From Micromonospora sp. CCTCC AA 2012012 (lineage in GTDB: Bacteria; Actinomycetota; Actinomycetes; Mycobacteriales; Micromonosporaceae), in the NCBI RefSeq assembly GCF_040499845.1, contig NZ_CP159342.1:3720001-3784000 (forward strand): a stretch of DNA of 64,000 nt. The letters run 5' to 3'. Below the pieces are notes generated by a model, which searched no databases, was not told where the DNA came from, and saw nothing but the letters and a program-made list of their open reading frames with translations. The position numbers were made by a program, and so were the translations under genes. Every line of letters begins with the position of its first letter. The first letter of the stretch is position 1. Below are positions 45,226-55,026 of the stretch, in pieces.

Positions 45226-47376
45226 TCACATGGTCAGTTCGGGGTGCAGCTTGGCCGGGGTGAGCCGGCGGGAGCGTCGCGTCGCGCCGACGGTCAGCAC
45301 CAGCGCGCCGATCCCGAACGCGGCGAGCACCAGCGCACCGGTGACCACCGGGCCGGCCGGACCGCCGTTGATCGTGTGCCGCAGGCCCGCGACCACGTAC
45401 GTCATCGGCAGCCAGGGGTGGACGGCCTGGAAGAGGCCGGGCGAGGTCTGCACCGGGTAGGTGCCGCCGGAGGAGGTGAGCTGGAGCATCAGCAGGGCCA
45501 GCGCGGCGAGCCGGCCGGCCGGGCCGAGCGCCACGCCGAGCAGCTGCATGATGGCGGTGAAGGCGAGTGAGGTCAGCGTGAGCAGCCCGAACGTCGCCAC
45601 CGGGTGCGCCGGGTCCAGGCCGAGGGCCAGGGTGACGACGGTGAAGAGCACCGCGACCTGGGCCACCCCGATGCCCGCGGCGGGCAGCCAGCCGGCGAGC
45701 GCGACCCGCCAGCCGGGCGCGCCGGACATCACGTGCCGCCGGTTGACCGGCCGCAGCAGCATGTACGTGATCATCGCGCCGACCCAGAGCGCCAGGGCCA
45801 GGAAGTACGGGGCGAAGCCCACCCCGTACGAGCCGGCGGGGTGCTGCGAGTTGCGGATCAGGCCGACGGGGTCGCCGAGGATGTCGGAGCGGCTGTCCGC
45901 GTCGTGGTAGCCGGGCAGCTTGTCGGCCCCGGTGGCGAGCCCGTCGGCCAGCTCACCGGCCCCACCCTCCAGCTTGGTCAGGCCGCTGACCAGCCGGTCG
46001 CTGCCGGTGCCGAGCTGGGCCAGTCCGCCGTCGAGCTGGCGGGCGCCGGTGGCGAGCCGGTAGAGCCCGCCGCGCAGCTGGTCGGCCCCGTCCGCCGCCC
46101 CGCCGAGCCCGTCGCGCAGTTTGGCGCTGCCGTCGGCGAGGGTGGTGAGGCCGCTGGCGAGCTGGTCCACCTTGGTACGCGCCGAGGCGACGTCGTCGGC
46201 GAGGTGCGGCGCGGCGGCGGCGACCTCCCGGGCGGTGGCGGCGACCTCGGTCATCTTCTTCTTGAGCGTGGCCAGGTCGGTCTTGTCGAGGGTGGACACC
46301 ATCGCCCTGGCGGTGCTGACGGCCTTGTCGGCGGCCTGCCGGGCGGCCACGAAGTCGGGGTCGTCGGCGAGTTCGGGGTGCGCCTTCGCCAGCGCGTCGA
46401 GCCGGTCGCGGACCTTCTCCGCCTGGGTCACCACCTCGTCCGCCTTGGCCGGCAGCGCGTCGATGCCGTCGGCGAGCGCCTGCGCGCCCTCGGCGACCGC
46501 GGTGGCCGCCTTCTGGATGTCGGTGGCGTTCTTGCGCAGCAGCGGCTCGTACCGGTCGGCGGCGGCGTCCACCTTGGCGGCGGCGGCGCGGGTCTCGGTG
46601 GCCGCGCGGTTGGTGCCGTCGGCGATCTGCGCGGCGCCGGTGTAGAGCTGGTCGAGCCCGGAGGCCAGTTTGTCCGCCCCGCGCGCCGACTTGTCCAGGC
46701 CGGCGGCGAGCTGCCCGGCGCCGTTCTCGGCGGAGTCGAGCCCGTCGGCGATCTTCCCGGCGCCGTTCCCGGCCGAGTCCAGCCCGTTGGCGATCTTCCC
46801 GGCGCCGTCGGCGGCACGACCGGTCTCGGCCTTGGCGTCGGTGAAGCCGATCAGCATCTTGTCGAAGTACGACGCGGCGGTGCCCTCCGCCGCGGCGGCC
46901 CGGATCTCGCTGAACGCGGAGCGGGCGAGCAGCCCGGAGAGGTAGTTGGTGGCGTCGTCGTTGACCACCTTCAGCTCGCCCTGCCGGGCCGGCTGGTCCG
47001 GTTCGGGGCTGGCGGCGAGGCTGGCGGAGAAGTCCGCCGGGATGGAGAAGACGAGGTGGTAGCGGCCGCTGCGCAGCCCGGCGGTGGCGTCGTCGGCGTC
47101 GGTCTCGGTCCAGCCGAAGACCTTCCGGTCGATCAGTTCGTCGGCGAGGTCCTTGCCGGCGTGCACCTCGGTGCCGTCGCTGGCCGTGGCCGGCCGGTCG
47201 GCGTTGACCAGCGCGACGGGGATGCGGTCCAGGTTCCCGTACGGGTCCCAGAAGGCGTAGAGGTAGAGGGCGCCGTAGAGCAGCGGGATGACGGTCAGGA
47301 CGGCGAGCGCGGCGCGCGGCAGCCGCCCCCGGGTCATCCGGCGCAGCTCGAACAGCGCCAGGCGGAGGACACTCAT
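45226..47376 (-). CDS. YhgE/Pip domain membrane protein (ABC-2-type permease)
   Basis: A 716-residue protein. One N-terminal membrane segment (ALAVLTVIPLLYGALYLYAFWDPYGNLD) precedes a long extracytoplasmic domain full of short repeats of the type GAGKIADGLDSA, GADKLASGLDQL and GGLAQLGTGSDRLVSGL, then six membrane segments at the C terminus with MLLRPVNRRHVM in between. This is the YhgE/Pip architecture (phage infection protein of Lactococcus), an export permease. The repeats form a long coiled helix. Coupled to the ATPase by ATGA. Likely exports or senses an envelope compound. Confidence 0.9.
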   Translation of the reverse strand: MSVLRLALFELRRMTRGRLPRAALAVLTVIPLLYGALYLYAFWDPYGNLDRIPVALVNADRPATASDGTEVHAGKDLADELIDRKVFGWTETDADDATAGLRSGRYHLVFSIPADFSASLAASPEPDQPARQGELKVVNDDATNYLSGLLARSAFSEIRAAAAEGTAASYFDKMLIGFTDAKAETGRAADGAGKIANGLDSAGNGAGKIADGLDSAENGAGQLAAGLDKSARGADKLASGLDQLYTGAAQIADGTNRAATETRAAAAKVDAAADRYEPLLRKNATDIQKAATAVAEGAQALADGIDALPAKADEVVTQAEKVRDRLDALAKAHPELADDPDFVAARQAADKAVSTARAMVSTLDKTDLATLKKKMTEVAATAREVAAAAPHLADDVASARTKVDQLASGLTTLADGSAKLRDGLGGAADGADQLRGGLYRLATGARQLDGGLAQLGTGSDRLVSGLTKLEGGAGELADGLATGADKLPGYHDADSRSDILGDPVGLIRNSQHPAGSYGVGFAPYFLALALWVGAMITYMLLRPVNRRHVMSGAPGWRVALAGWLPAAGIGVAQVAVLFTVVTLALGLDPAHPVATFGLLTLTSLAFTAIMQLLGVALGPAGRLAALALLMLQLTSSGGTYPVQTSPGLFQAVHPWLPMTYVVAGLRHTINGGPAGPVVTGALVLAAFGIGALVLTVGATRRSRRLTPAKLHPELTM

Positions 47377-48098
47377 GCGGTCACCTCGGAGGTCTTCTCC
47401 CGCTCGTCGGCGGCGCGGGGCGCGACGAGGGCGGGGGTGGGGAGGGTCGGGTCGCCGATGCGGTGCACGATCGCCGTGCTGCCGGCCTCGACGGCGCGGG
47501 CGCTGGCGACGACGGCGTAGCCCTGGTCGGCGAGGCGGGCCAGCGCGTCCCAGATCCACTGCCGTTCGGGGGCGTCGGAGCCGGCGTCCACGTCGTCGGC
47601 GACGATCAGGCTGGGGCCGCTGAGGCTGGCCAGCACGAGGCCGAGCACCTGCCGCTGGACGGGGGTGAGGTCCCGGCCGTACACGTCGGGGTCGAGCGGG
47701 ACGTCGGTGAAGCCGGCGCCGGCGATCGCGGCGGCGAAGGCGTCGCGGCGGTAGGCCCGGCGGGCGCGGACGGCGGCGACCGGGACGAGTTGCCGGCGGC
47801 GGCGCGGCACCGGCCCGAGCAGCAGCAGCCGCTCCTGGAGGTGCTCGGCGACGGTCAGCGTCGGGTCGGGTTCGTGTACGCCGGCGACCTGGCCCAGTGC
47901 GGCCGGTCCCCGGCGGCGCAGTTCGCCGTCGGTGTGCGGGAAGCGCCCGGCCAGCGCCAGCAGCAGCGAGGTACGCCCGCTGCCGGGCGGCCCGGTCACG
48001 GCGTGCAGCTCACCGGCCTCGGCCGTCAGGTCGACGTCGCGGTACACCCAGCCGCGCCGGGTCCGCAGACCCAACCCGGTGGCCTCAACGATCTTCAA
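47373..48098 (-). CDS. Degenerate ABC ATP-binding protein paired with YhgE
   Basis: A 241-residue protein starting at a TTG (48098, KIVEATGLGL). Walker A reads GPPGSGRTSLLLALAGR: the invariant Lys is Arg. The signature is replaced (DLTPVQRQVLGL) and Walker B is LIVADDVDAGSD with Asp in place of the catalytic Glu. These changes suggest weak or no hydrolysis. Similar GSGRT ATPases partner YhgE-like permeases in actinomycetes, as I recall, so this may be the family rule. The TetR operator and promoter precede the gene. Overlaps YhgE by ATGA. Confidence 0.85.
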   Translation of the reverse strand: MKIVEATGLGLRTRRGWVYRDVDLTAEAGELHAVTGPPGSGRTSLLLALAGRFPHTDGELRRRGPAALGQVAGVHEPDPTLTVAEHLQERLLLLGPVPRRRRQLVPVAAVRARRAYRRDAFAAAIAGAGFTDVPLDPDVYGRDLTPVQRQVLGLVLASLSGPSLIVADDVDAGSDAPERQWIWDALARLADQGYAVVASARAVEAGSTAIVHRIGDPTLPTPALVAPRAADEREKTSEVTA

Positions 48099-48120
48099 CG
48101 TCTCATCCCGCCTGAACTAA

Positions 48121-48137
48121 ACTGACTGGTCAGTATA
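48121..48137 (-). promoter_or_regulatory. TetR operator and promoter of the YhgE operon
   Basis: On the minus strand TATACT (48137-48132), a strong -10, is followed by the inverted repeat ACTGAC-CA-GTCAGT (48134-48121). The repeat overlaps the -10 and covers the probable start site, so bound TetR would block RNA polymerase. It lies 23 bases before the TTG of the ATPase gene. A -35 box is not obvious. The TetR gene at the far end of the operon is the natural binder. Confidence 0.75.
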
Positions 48138-48220
48138 AAAACATGGCCAGCATAACGCCGTTAGTCCGGTTCAGCGCAATTCGAGGCGACGTGATCCCGG
48201 CCATGCCGGGGCCGGAAACC

Positions 48221-49060
48221 TCAGAAGAGGACGGTGGCGAGCGTGCCGACCGGGCGGAACCCGCAGCGGTCGTAGACCCGGCGGGCCGGGGCGTTGAAGT
48301 CGTTGACATAGAGGCTGACCGTCGGGGCGACCCGCACCAGGGCGTCCCGGACCACCGCCGCCATCGCCGCGGTGGCGATCCCCCGACCCCGCCACTCCGG
48401 GGCCACCCAGACCCCCTGGACCTGCGCGGTGCGCCGGGTCACCACCGCCAGCTCGGCCTTGAAGACCACCTTGCCGTCCACGAAGCGGGCGTACGCCCGG
48501 CCGGCCCGGACCAGGTCGGTGACCCGCCGCCGGTAGCCGCGCCCGCCGTCCTCGGTCAGCGGGGAGACCCCGACCTCCTCGGTGTACATCGCCACGGCCG
48601 CCGGGAAGAGCCGGTCGACCTCACCGCTGCGCACCCGGCGCACCTCCGGGTCGGCCGCCACGGCGGGCAGCGCGTCCGTGGCCAGCAGCGGCTGATTCGG
48701 GCGTACGTCCCGGGCCGGCCCCCAGTGCGCGGAGAGGCGGTCCCAGAGCCCGAGCACCGCGTCGGCCCGCCCGACGATTGACGAGCAGATCCGCTCCTCG
48801 GTGCCGAGCTGCTCGGCGAAGGCCTCGACGGCGGACTCCGAGGCGAGCACCGGGGTCAGGTTGCCGCCCAGCCAGCAGATCGACTCCAGGCTGCGGCGGG
48901 GGCCGTAGCCGAGGATCCGCCCCTCGGCCCGCCACCAGGCCAGCCCACGGGCGGCGACCCGCTCGGCGACCTGCGCGCCCGCGAACGGGTCGAGGTCGAG
49001 CAGCCGCTCGACGGAGCGACGCTCCGACTCCCCCAGTTGGCGTACCGGCACCGTCAGCAC
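48221..49060 (-). CDS. GNAT acetyltransferase with DUF4081 N-terminal domain
   Basis: A 279-residue protein starting at GTG 49060 (LTVPVRQLGESERRSVERLLDLD). N-terminal DUF4081 part (WWRAEGRILGYGPRRSLESICWLGGNLTPV) is followed by the GNAT fold with acetyl-CoA loop GVWVAPEWRGRGIATAAMAAVV and the LYVNDFNAPARRVYDRCGFRPVGT end. This fusion is the actinobacterial GNAT beside ispG. Acetylation target unknown. The MFS gene is upstream by 68 bases on the same strand. Confidence 0.9.
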   Translation of the reverse strand: MLTVPVRQLGESERRSVERLLDLDPFAGAQVAERVAARGLAWWRAEGRILGYGPRRSLESICWLGGNLTPVLASESAVEAFAEQLGTEERICSSIVGRADAVLGLWDRLSAHWGPARDVRPNQPLLATDALPAVAADPEVRRVRSGEVDRLFPAAVAMYTEEVGVSPLTEDGGRGYRRRVTDLVRAGRAYARFVDGKVVFKAELAVVTRRTAQVQGVWVAPEWRGRGIATAAMAAVVRDALVRVAPTVSLYVNDFNAPARRVYDRCGFRPVGTLATVLF

Positions 49061-49128
49061 GGCTACCAGCCTGCCAGATGGACCGGGGGACGCGCGGGCC
49101 GACCTGACGACCCCGCACCCGGTGGCGG

Positions 49129-50355
49129 TCAGCCGACCGGGACCGGGTCGGCCGCCGGGGCGGCGGGACGGGTGCGTTCCGCCCACCGGGCCACCGGCGG
49201 CACCAGCAGCCCGAGCAGCAGGAACAGCCCGCCAAGCAGCAGCCAGCCCGGCACCCCCCAGCCGACCGCCAGGGTGGTCACCACCACCGGGGCCACCATC
49301 CCGCCGAGCTGCATGCCCATCCCGTACGCGCCCTGGTACTGCCCCTGCGCGTGGGCCGGGGCCAGCCCGAAGGAGATCCCCCAGCCGGCCGCCGCGTGCC
49401 ACAACTCGCCGATCACGTGCACGAACGCCCCGGCCAGCAGCAGGGCGACCGCGGCCGGGGTGGAGACGCCACCGCTGGCGGCGAAGAGCCCGCAGGCCAC
49501 CGCGATGACGGCACCGGCGCGCCGGGCGGCCCGCGCCGCCCCGGCCACCTCCTCGGTGCCCCGCGAGGCACGCACCTGGAAGAGCACGACGATCACGGTG
49601 TTGACCAGCATGCAGGCCGAGACGAGCCACTCCGGGGCGGTGGTGTGATCGGCGATCCAGAGCGGCAGGGCGATGTTGACCAGCCCGAAGTGCACCGACA
49701 TCAGGCCGTCGAGCACGGTGAAGACCAGGAACGGGCGGTCCCGCAGGGCGATCAACCGCGGCCCGTGGGTGGGCGCCGGGACCGGCGGGACCGCCGCCAA
49801 CCGGAGCAGGACCGCCGCCGCGACCAGGTACGTCACGCAGTCGAGCAGGATCAGCGCCTGGTAGCCGGCGCGGGTGTCGGCGGCGATGCCGAACCCGGCG
49901 ACCACGGCACCGACGGAGATCCCGACGTTGGTGACGGCGCGCAGCCAGGCCCGGGTACGGACCCGCTGGTCGGCGGGGACGGCGCCGGCGATCAGCGCGC
50001 CCCGGGCGCCCCGGCTGGCCGCGTCGGCGACCGCCATCGCCATGCCGACCGCGAGGAAGCTCGGGAACGACCGGACGGTGAGCAGCGCGGCGGTGAAGCC
50101 GGCGGAGGCGACCAGGGCGGCGAGCTGGATGCCGCGCGGGCCGTACCGGTCGGCCAGGTAGCCCATCGGGGTGCTGGCGACCAGGCTGACCGCCGCGGTG
50201 AGGGTGAGGCCGAGACCGACCTGCGCCACGGAGAGGCCGACCGAACGCGTCAGGAAGAGCGCGCTGACGGTCAGCCACGTGCCCCGCCCGACGGTGTTCA
50301 CGAGTGTGGACAGGGCGAGCGTCCGGGCCGGACCCGGTTCAGGAAGTAGGCGCAC
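49129..50355 (-). CDS. Major facilitator superfamily transporter
   Basis: A 408-residue transporter with twelve segments. The family loop after segment 2 is present (MGYLADRYGPRGIQLAAL), and the inter-half loop is VPPVPAPTHGPRLIALRDRPF. The N terminus RLLPEPGPARTLALSTLVNTVGRGTWLTVSALF is typical of actinobacterial drug-efflux-like MFS members. Start at 50355 is the only good candidate. Direction and substrate unknown. It is separated from ispG by a palindrome and a strong terminator, so it has its own promoter. Confidence 0.88.
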   Translation of the reverse strand: MRLLPEPGPARTLALSTLVNTVGRGTWLTVSALFLTRSVGLSVAQVGLGLTLTAAVSLVASTPMGYLADRYGPRGIQLAALVASAGFTAALLTVRSFPSFLAVGMAMAVADAASRGARGALIAGAVPADQRVRTRAWLRAVTNVGISVGAVVAGFGIAADTRAGYQALILLDCVTYLVAAAVLLRLAAVPPVPAPTHGPRLIALRDRPFLVFTVLDGLMSVHFGLVNIALPLWIADHTTAPEWLVSACMLVNTVIVVLFQVRASRGTEEVAGAARAARRAGAVIAVACGLFAASGGVSTPAAVALLLAGAFVHVIGELWHAAAGWGISFGLAPAHAQGQYQGAYGMGMQLGGMVAPVVVTTLAVGWGVPGWLLLGGLFLLLGLLVPPVARWAERTRPAAPAADPVPVG

Positions 50356-50415
50356 CCCCGCACCCTAACAAGACGTACGTACGGTTTGCTGCCCCGTCCC
50401 ATCGCCCCCGCTCCC

Positions 50416-50474
50416 GTGATCATGGAGTTTGCGTCGGCGGCTGCCCGTCTCGTCGCCGCAAACTCCATGATCAC
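50416..50474. repeat. Long intergenic palindrome, copy 2
   Basis: Perfect 18-base arms GTGATCATGGAGTTTGCG (50416-50433) and the reverse complement (50457-50474), with a 23-base loop that can extend the stem imperfectly. It lies between the ispG terminator and the MFS start. The arm matches copies 1 and 3. Confidence 0.85.
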
Positions 50475-50518
50475 CGCGGCGGGGAGGGGGCGTGGGGAGG
50501 GTGGGGAGGGTGGGGACG

Positions 50519-50556
50519 GGAAAGGGCGGGCCTCCGTGAGGAGGCCCGCCCTTTCC
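50519..50556 (-). terminator. Terminator of the dxr-rseP-ispG operon
   Basis: Perfect 17-base arms GGAAAGGGCGGGCCTCC (50519-50535) and GGAGGCCCGCCCTTTCC (50540-50556) with loop GTGA. It lies 16 bases past the ispG stop on the minus strand. No T-tract. Confidence 0.85.
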
Positions 50557-50571
50557 GGGTGTGTGGGTGGG

Positions 50572-51753
50572 TCAGTGGACGGTGACGGTGGCGCCCGGGA
50601 CCAGGGCGCGCAGCTCCTCGGGGAGGTCGGCGCCCATCTCGTCGGCGATCCGCAGCGCCTCCTCGATCAGCGTCTCCACGATCTGCGCCTCCGGCACGGT
50701 CTTGACGACCTGGCCCTTGACGAAGATCTGGCCCTTGCCGTTGCCGGAGGCGACCCCCAGGTCGGCCTCGCGGGCCTCACCCGGACCGTTCACCACGCAG
50801 CCCATCACGGCCACCCGCAGCGGCACCGGCAGCCCCTCCAGACCGGCGGTGACCTCCTCGGCCAGCTTGTAGACGTCCACCTGGGCCCGGCCGCAGGACG
50901 GGCAGGAGACGATCTCCAGGCCGCGCTCGCGCAGGCCCAGCGACTCCAGGATCGCGGTGCCGACCTTGATCTCCTCCACCGGCGGGGCCGACAGCGAGAC
51001 GCGGATGGTGTCGCCGATCCCCTCGGCCAGCAGCGCGCCGAACGCGACCGCGGACTTGATGGTGCCCTGGAACGCCGGCCCGGCCTCGGTCACGCCGAGG
51101 TGCAGCGGATAGTCGCACTTCTCGGCGAGCAGCCGGTACGCCCGGATCATCACCACCGGGTCGTTGTGCTTGACCGAGATCTTGATGTCCCGGAAGCCGT
51201 GCTCCTCGAAGAGCGAGCACTCCCAGAGCGCCGACTCGACCAGCGCCTCGGCGGTGGCCCGGCCGTACTTGGCGAGCAGCCGCTTGTCGAGCGAACCAGC
51301 GTTCACGCCGATCCGGATCGGCACGCCGGCGTCGCCGGCCGCCTTGGCGATCTCCTTCACCTTGTCGTCGAACTGCCGGATGTTGCCCGGGTTGACCCGG
51401 ACGGCCGCGCAGCCCGCGTCGATCGCGGCGAAGACGTACTTCGGCTGGAAGTGGATGTCGGCGATCACCGGGATCTGCGACTTGCGGGCGATCGCCGGCA
51501 GCGCCTCGACGTCGTCCTGCGACGGCACGGCGACCCGGACGATCTGGCAGCCGGAGGCGGTCAGCTCGGCGATCTGCTGGAGGGTGGCGTTGACGTCGGA
51601 GGTCAGGGTGGTGGTCATGGACTGCACCGAGACCGGCGCGCCCCCACCGACGGGCACCGAGCCGACCATGATCTGGCGGCTGGCCCGACGCGGGGCGAGC
51701 GGCGGCGGCGGTACGGGGGGCATACCGAGACTGACAGCGGTCACTTCAGGCAC
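50572..51753 (-). CDS. ispG: 4-hydroxy-3-methylbut-2-enyl-diphosphate synthase (flavodoxin/ferredoxin)
   Basis: Penultimate enzyme of the MEP isoprenoid pathway. A 393-residue protein with the TIM-barrel part ([32 protein letters not shown] and [28 protein letters not shown]) and the [4Fe-4S] domain with [13 protein letters not shown] and [16 protein letters not shown]. Start is GTG 51753, immediately after the rseP stop, with AAGGTGA as ribosome site. Third gene of the dxr-rseP-ispG operon and followed by a strong terminator. Confidence 0.97.
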   Translation of the reverse strand: MPEVTAVSLGMPPVPPPPLAPRRASRQIMVGSVPVGGGAPVSVQSMTTTLTSDVNATLQQIAELTASGCQIVRVAVPSQDDVEALPAIARKSQIPVIADIHFQPKYVFAAIDAGCAAVRVNPGNIRQFDDKVKEIAKAAGDAGVPIRIGVNAGSLDKRLLAKYGRATAEALVESALWECSLFEEHGFRDIKISVKHNDPVVMIRAYRLLAEKCDYPLHLGVTEAGPAFQGTIKSAVAFGALLAEGIGDTIRVSLSAPPVEEIKVGTAILESLGLRERGLEIVSCPSCGRAQVDVYKLAEEVTAGLEGLPVPLRVAVMGCVVNGPGEAREADLGVASGNGKGQIFVKGQVVKTVPEAQIVETLIEEALRIADEMGADLPEELRALVPGATVTVH

Positions 51754-53001
51754 TCACCTTGGGAAGAGCGTGATCGGGTTGACGACGTCCGCGGTGACGG
51801 TCAGCAGCGTGAACACGCCACCGATCAGGATCACCGCGTACGTGATGGGCATGAGCTTGAGGTAGTCGACGCGGCCCGGGTCGGCCCGGCCGATCCGGGC
51901 GTAGAGCCAGGACCGGACCCGCTCGAACCAGGAGATCGCGATGTGGCCGCCGTCCAGCGGGAGCAGCGGCAGCAGGTTGAACACGCCGATGAAGAAGTTC
52001 AGCGACACGAAGAGCATGAAGAAGCCGTACCAGGCGTCGTTGGCCACGAACTCGCCGCCGAGCCGGCTGGCGCCGACCACGCTGATCGGGGTGTCCATGT
52101 CCCGCTCGCCGCCGGTGATGGCGGACCACAGGGCGGGGACCTTCTGCGGGATCCGCTGCATGGCGTGCGCGGTCTGCACCGCCATGTTGCCGGTGAAGTC
52201 GGCGGTGGCGCCGACCGCGCCGACCGGGCCGTACTCGATCAGTTGCGGCGTGCTGGGGCGCAGCGCGACGCCCATCGCGGAGACCGCCGAGGTGGTGCCC
52301 TTGGGGTTGCCCAGCGGCGGGCGCTGCACGGCCGCGAGGTCGACGGTGGTGCTGGCCGCGGCGCCGTCGCGCACGTAGTCGACGGTGGCCTTGCCGGGCG
52401 GCGTGGCGCGGACCACGTCCAGCATCTGACCCCAGCTGCTCACCGGCCGGCCGTTGACCGAGGTGATCCGGTCACCGTCGCGCAGTTGCGCCTGGGCGGC
52501 CGGGCTGGCCGGGTCGCCGGCCTGGCAGGGCCGGCTGGCGTTCTCCACCACCACGCACGGGGCGAGGGCGACCACCGCGGGCTCGGCGAGGAACTCCTTC
52601 TCGGTGCTCGGGAACTTCGGGTTGGGCAGGCCGACCGCGACCGCCATGATCCAGAGCGCGGAGAGGGCCAGCGCGAAGTGGGTGATGGAGCCCGCGGACA
52701 TCACGATCGTCCGCTTCCACACCGGGTAGCGCCACATCGCGCGCGGCTCGTCGCCCGGCTCGACGTCGTCGTCCTGCGGGGTCATGCCGACGATCTTGCA
52801 GAAGCCGCCGAGCGGGATGCCCTTGACGCCGTACTCCGTCTCACCGCGCCGGAACGACCAGAGCGTCGGGCCGAAGCCGACGAAGTAGCGAGTGACCTTC
52901 ATGCCGAAGGCCTTCGCGGTGAGCATGTGCCCCGCCTCGTGCAGACTCACCGAGACGAGAATGAACAGGGCAAAGAGCACCACCCCGAGCAGGTTTGCCA
53001 T
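51754..53001 (-). CDS. Site-2 protease, RseP/Rip1-like M50 metalloprotease
   Basis: A 415-residue intramembrane zinc protease. Segment 1 carries the active HExxH (SVSLHEAGHMLTAK), the last part the ligand LPLLPLDGGH, with a PDZ domain between (about 160-250, DGDRITSVNGRPVSSWGQM). It cleaves anti-sigma factors and other membrane proteins. It begins with ATG 53001, overlapping the dxr stop by one base (TGATG), and ends directly at the ispG start. The position between dxr and ispG is constant in actinobacteria (Rip1 in mycobacteria). Confidence 0.95.
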   Translation of the reverse strand: MANLLGVVLFALFILVSVSLHEAGHMLTAKAFGMKVTRYFVGFGPTLWSFRRGETEYGVKGIPLGGFCKIVGMTPQDDDVEPGDEPRAMWRYPVWKRTIVMSAGSITHFALALSALWIMAVAVGLPNPKFPSTEKEFLAEPAVVALAPCVVVENASRPCQAGDPASPAAQAQLRDGDRITSVNGRPVSSWGQMLDVVRATPPGKATVDYVRDGAAASTTVDLAAVQRPPLGNPKGTTSAVSAMGVALRPSTPQLIEYGPVGAVGATADFTGNMAVQTAHAMQRIPQKVPALWSAITGGERDMDTPISVVGASRLGGEFVANDAWYGFFMLFVSLNFFIGVFNLLPLLPLDGGHIAISWFERVRSWLYARIGRADPGRVDYLKLMPITYAVILIGGVFTLLTVTADVVNPITLFPR

Positions 53002-54212
53002 CAGGCTCCTTCCACCGACCCGACGATGATCTCCTGGGCGTGCGCCCGTGCCCACGACTCGGCGGCGAGCACGTCCTCGACGGTACCTGGTTCGTCGAAG
53101 TCGGGAGCGTCCTCCAGCACCCGCTGGAGGGTGTCGACGATGCCGAGGAACGGCAGCCGCCCGGCGACGAACGCGGCGACGCACTCCTCGTTGGCCGCGT
53201 TGTAGATCGCCGGCCGGCAGCGCCCCGTCTCGCCGGCCGCCTTGGCCAGCGCCACCGCCGGGAAGGCGGCGTCGTCCAGCGGGAAGAACTCCCAGGTGTG
53301 GGCCCGGGTCCAGTCGACCGGGGCGGCGGCGTCGGGCACCCGGTCCGGCCAGCCCAGCGCCACCGCGATCGGCAGCCGCATGTCCGGCGGACTGGCCTGG
53401 GCGATCGTCGAGCCGTCGACGAACTCGACCATCGAGTGGATCACCGAGGTCGGGTGGACCACCACCTCGATGTCGGCGTAGGGCACGTCGAACAGCTCGT
53501 GCGCCTCGATCACCTCCAGCGCCTTGTTCACCATCGTGGCGGAGTTGATCGTGATGACCTGGCCCATGTTCCAGGTGGGGTGGGCCAACGCCTGCTCCGG
53601 GGTCACCCCGGTCAGCTCGTCCCGCCGCCGGCCCCGGAACGGGCCGCCGCTCGCGGTGACCACCAGCCGTCGTACCTCGGCCGCCGAGCCGGAGCGCAGG
53701 CACTGGGCCAGCGCCGTGTGCTCCGAGTCCACCGGGACGATCTGCCCCGGCCGCGTCGCCGCGGCCCGCACCAGGGAGCCGCCGGCCACCAGGGACTCCT
53801 TGTTGGCCAGGGCGAGGGTACGACCGGCGCGCAGCGCCGCCAGGGTCGGCGCCAGCCCCAGCGAGCCGACCACCCCGTTGAGCACCACGTCGCAGGGCCA
53901 CTCGGCCAGCTCGGTCATCGCGTCCGGCCCGGCCACGATCTTGGGCAGCTTGAAGTCGCCGGTCGCCCAGCCGCGCCGGCTCGCCTCGGCGTAGAAGGCG
54001 AGCTGGAGGTCCTGCGCGGCGGACGCCTTCGCCACCCCGACCGCCTCGACCCCGAGTTCGAGGGCCTGGGCGGCGAGCAGCGCGACGTTGCCGCCGCCGG
54101 CGCCGAGCGCCACCACCCGGAACCGGTCCGGATTGCGCCGGACGATGTCGATGGCCTGAGTGCCGATCGAGCCGGTGGAACCGAGCAGGACGACGTCGCG
54201 GGGAGTGGTCAC
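53001..54212 (-). CDS. dxr: 1-deoxy-D-xylulose-5-phosphate reductoisomerase
   Basis: First committed enzyme of the MEP pathway; converts DXP to MEP with NADPH. A 403-residue protein with the [21 protein letters not shown] nucleotide site, [17 protein letters not shown], the metal-binding [23 protein letters not shown] and [30 protein letters not shown]. Start is at 54212. First gene of the operon; MEP output feeds isoprenoid lipids and undecaprenol. Confidence 0.97.
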   Translation of the reverse strand: MTTPRDVVLLGSTGSIGTQAIDIVRRNPDRFRVVALGAGGGNVALLAAQALELGVEAVGVAKASAAQDLQLAFYAEASRRGWATGDFKLPKIVAGPDAMTELAEWPCDVVLNGVVGSLGLAPTLAALRAGRTLALANKESLVAGGSLVRAAATRPGQIVPVDSEHTALAQCLRSGSAAEVRRLVVTASGGPFRGRRRDELTGVTPEQALAHPTWNMGQVITINSATMVNKALEVIEAHELFDVPYADIEVVVHPTSVIHSMVEFVDGSTIAQASPPDMRLPIAVALGWPDRVPDAAAPVDWTRAHTWEFFPLDDAAFPAVALAKAAGETGRCRPAIYNAANEECVAAFVAGRLPFLGIVDTLQRVLEDAPDFDEPGTVEDVLAAESWARAHAQEIIVGSVEGA

Positions 54213-54255
54213 CCGGCCATTCTTCCCCAGCCGCGCTGTACGCCCGCTGGGAGGC

Positions 54256-54900
54256 TCAGACCTCGCCGTCGGCCTGCGCCTCCGGCGCTTCCTCGTCCAG
54301 CAGATCGGCCGGGTCGACGGAGAACTCGAAGGGCTGCTTCATGAGGAAGGTGGTGCCGGCAGCCGCCGCGGACAGCGGGCGGTACTCCCCATCCGTCAGC
54401 TCGTAGAGGGCCATCGCGGGGACCCGGTTGCGCAGGTCGACACGGAGGAAGAAGGGCACGCCCGCCGCCGCGTACTCGCGGGGTCGATCGATCACGTCCT
54501 TGCGCCGGTTGCCCGGCGACACGATCTCACCCAGCAGCACGGCCTCGGCGATGTCGATGGCGGATCGTCCGCCGCCGGAGCGTCGGAGCACCGCGATATC
54601 CGGAATGAAGAGGTTGTCACCCGAGATCAGGTTGATCTCGGGATAGCCCCAGAGACCGGCTCGGCGCGCTGCCCGGTGCAGCAGATAGGGCAGTTCCCGC
54701 TCGACCGACTGGTGGTCGATTCCCGCGTGTGGTGTCACGATCACGCTTCCGCTCAGGACCTCTACCTTGGGGCCGTTGGTCTCCGGCAAGAGGTCGAGAG
54801 CGAGCTGCGCCGTCCACGGCTCGTCATGCCACCGCAGCACGTCGAACGACGGCTCGGCGGGCTGTGGCGCCGGCTCGGGCGCGAAAGCGGCCTGGGCCAT
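54256..54900 (-). CDS. Uma2 family PD-(D/E)xK nuclease-like protein
   Basis: A 214-residue protein. The Uma2 core is [24 protein letters not shown] with the metal-binding Pro-Asp, then [37 protein letters not shown] (E and K of the fold). Uma2 proteins are widespread and amplified in actinomycetes and cyanobacteria; no activity is known for most. It lies 43 bases before dxr on the same strand but is a single accessory gene; ends [11 protein letters not shown], acidic. No sign of an adjacent methylase. Confidence 0.9.
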   Translation of the reverse strand: MAQAAFAPEPAPQPAEPSFDVLRWHDEPWTAQLALDLLPETNGPKVEVLSGSVIVTPHAGIDHQSVERELPYLLHRAARRAGLWGYPEINLISGDNLFIPDIAVLRRSGGGRSAIDIAEAVLLGEIVSPGNRRKDVIDRPREYAAAGVPFFLRVDLRNRVPAMALYELTDGEYRPLSAAAAGTTFLMKQPFEFSVDPADLLDEEAPEAQADGEV

Positions 54901-55026
54901 CCGAACTCACCCCCTCAGCGGACATCGTGCTACCGACCACCCTAGTCCCGCCGCCCCGCAGGTCACGGGATCGCACACCACGTGCGTCAGGGGCCGGTCT
55001 CGCAGCGTCGGCCACGGCGGCCGGCC

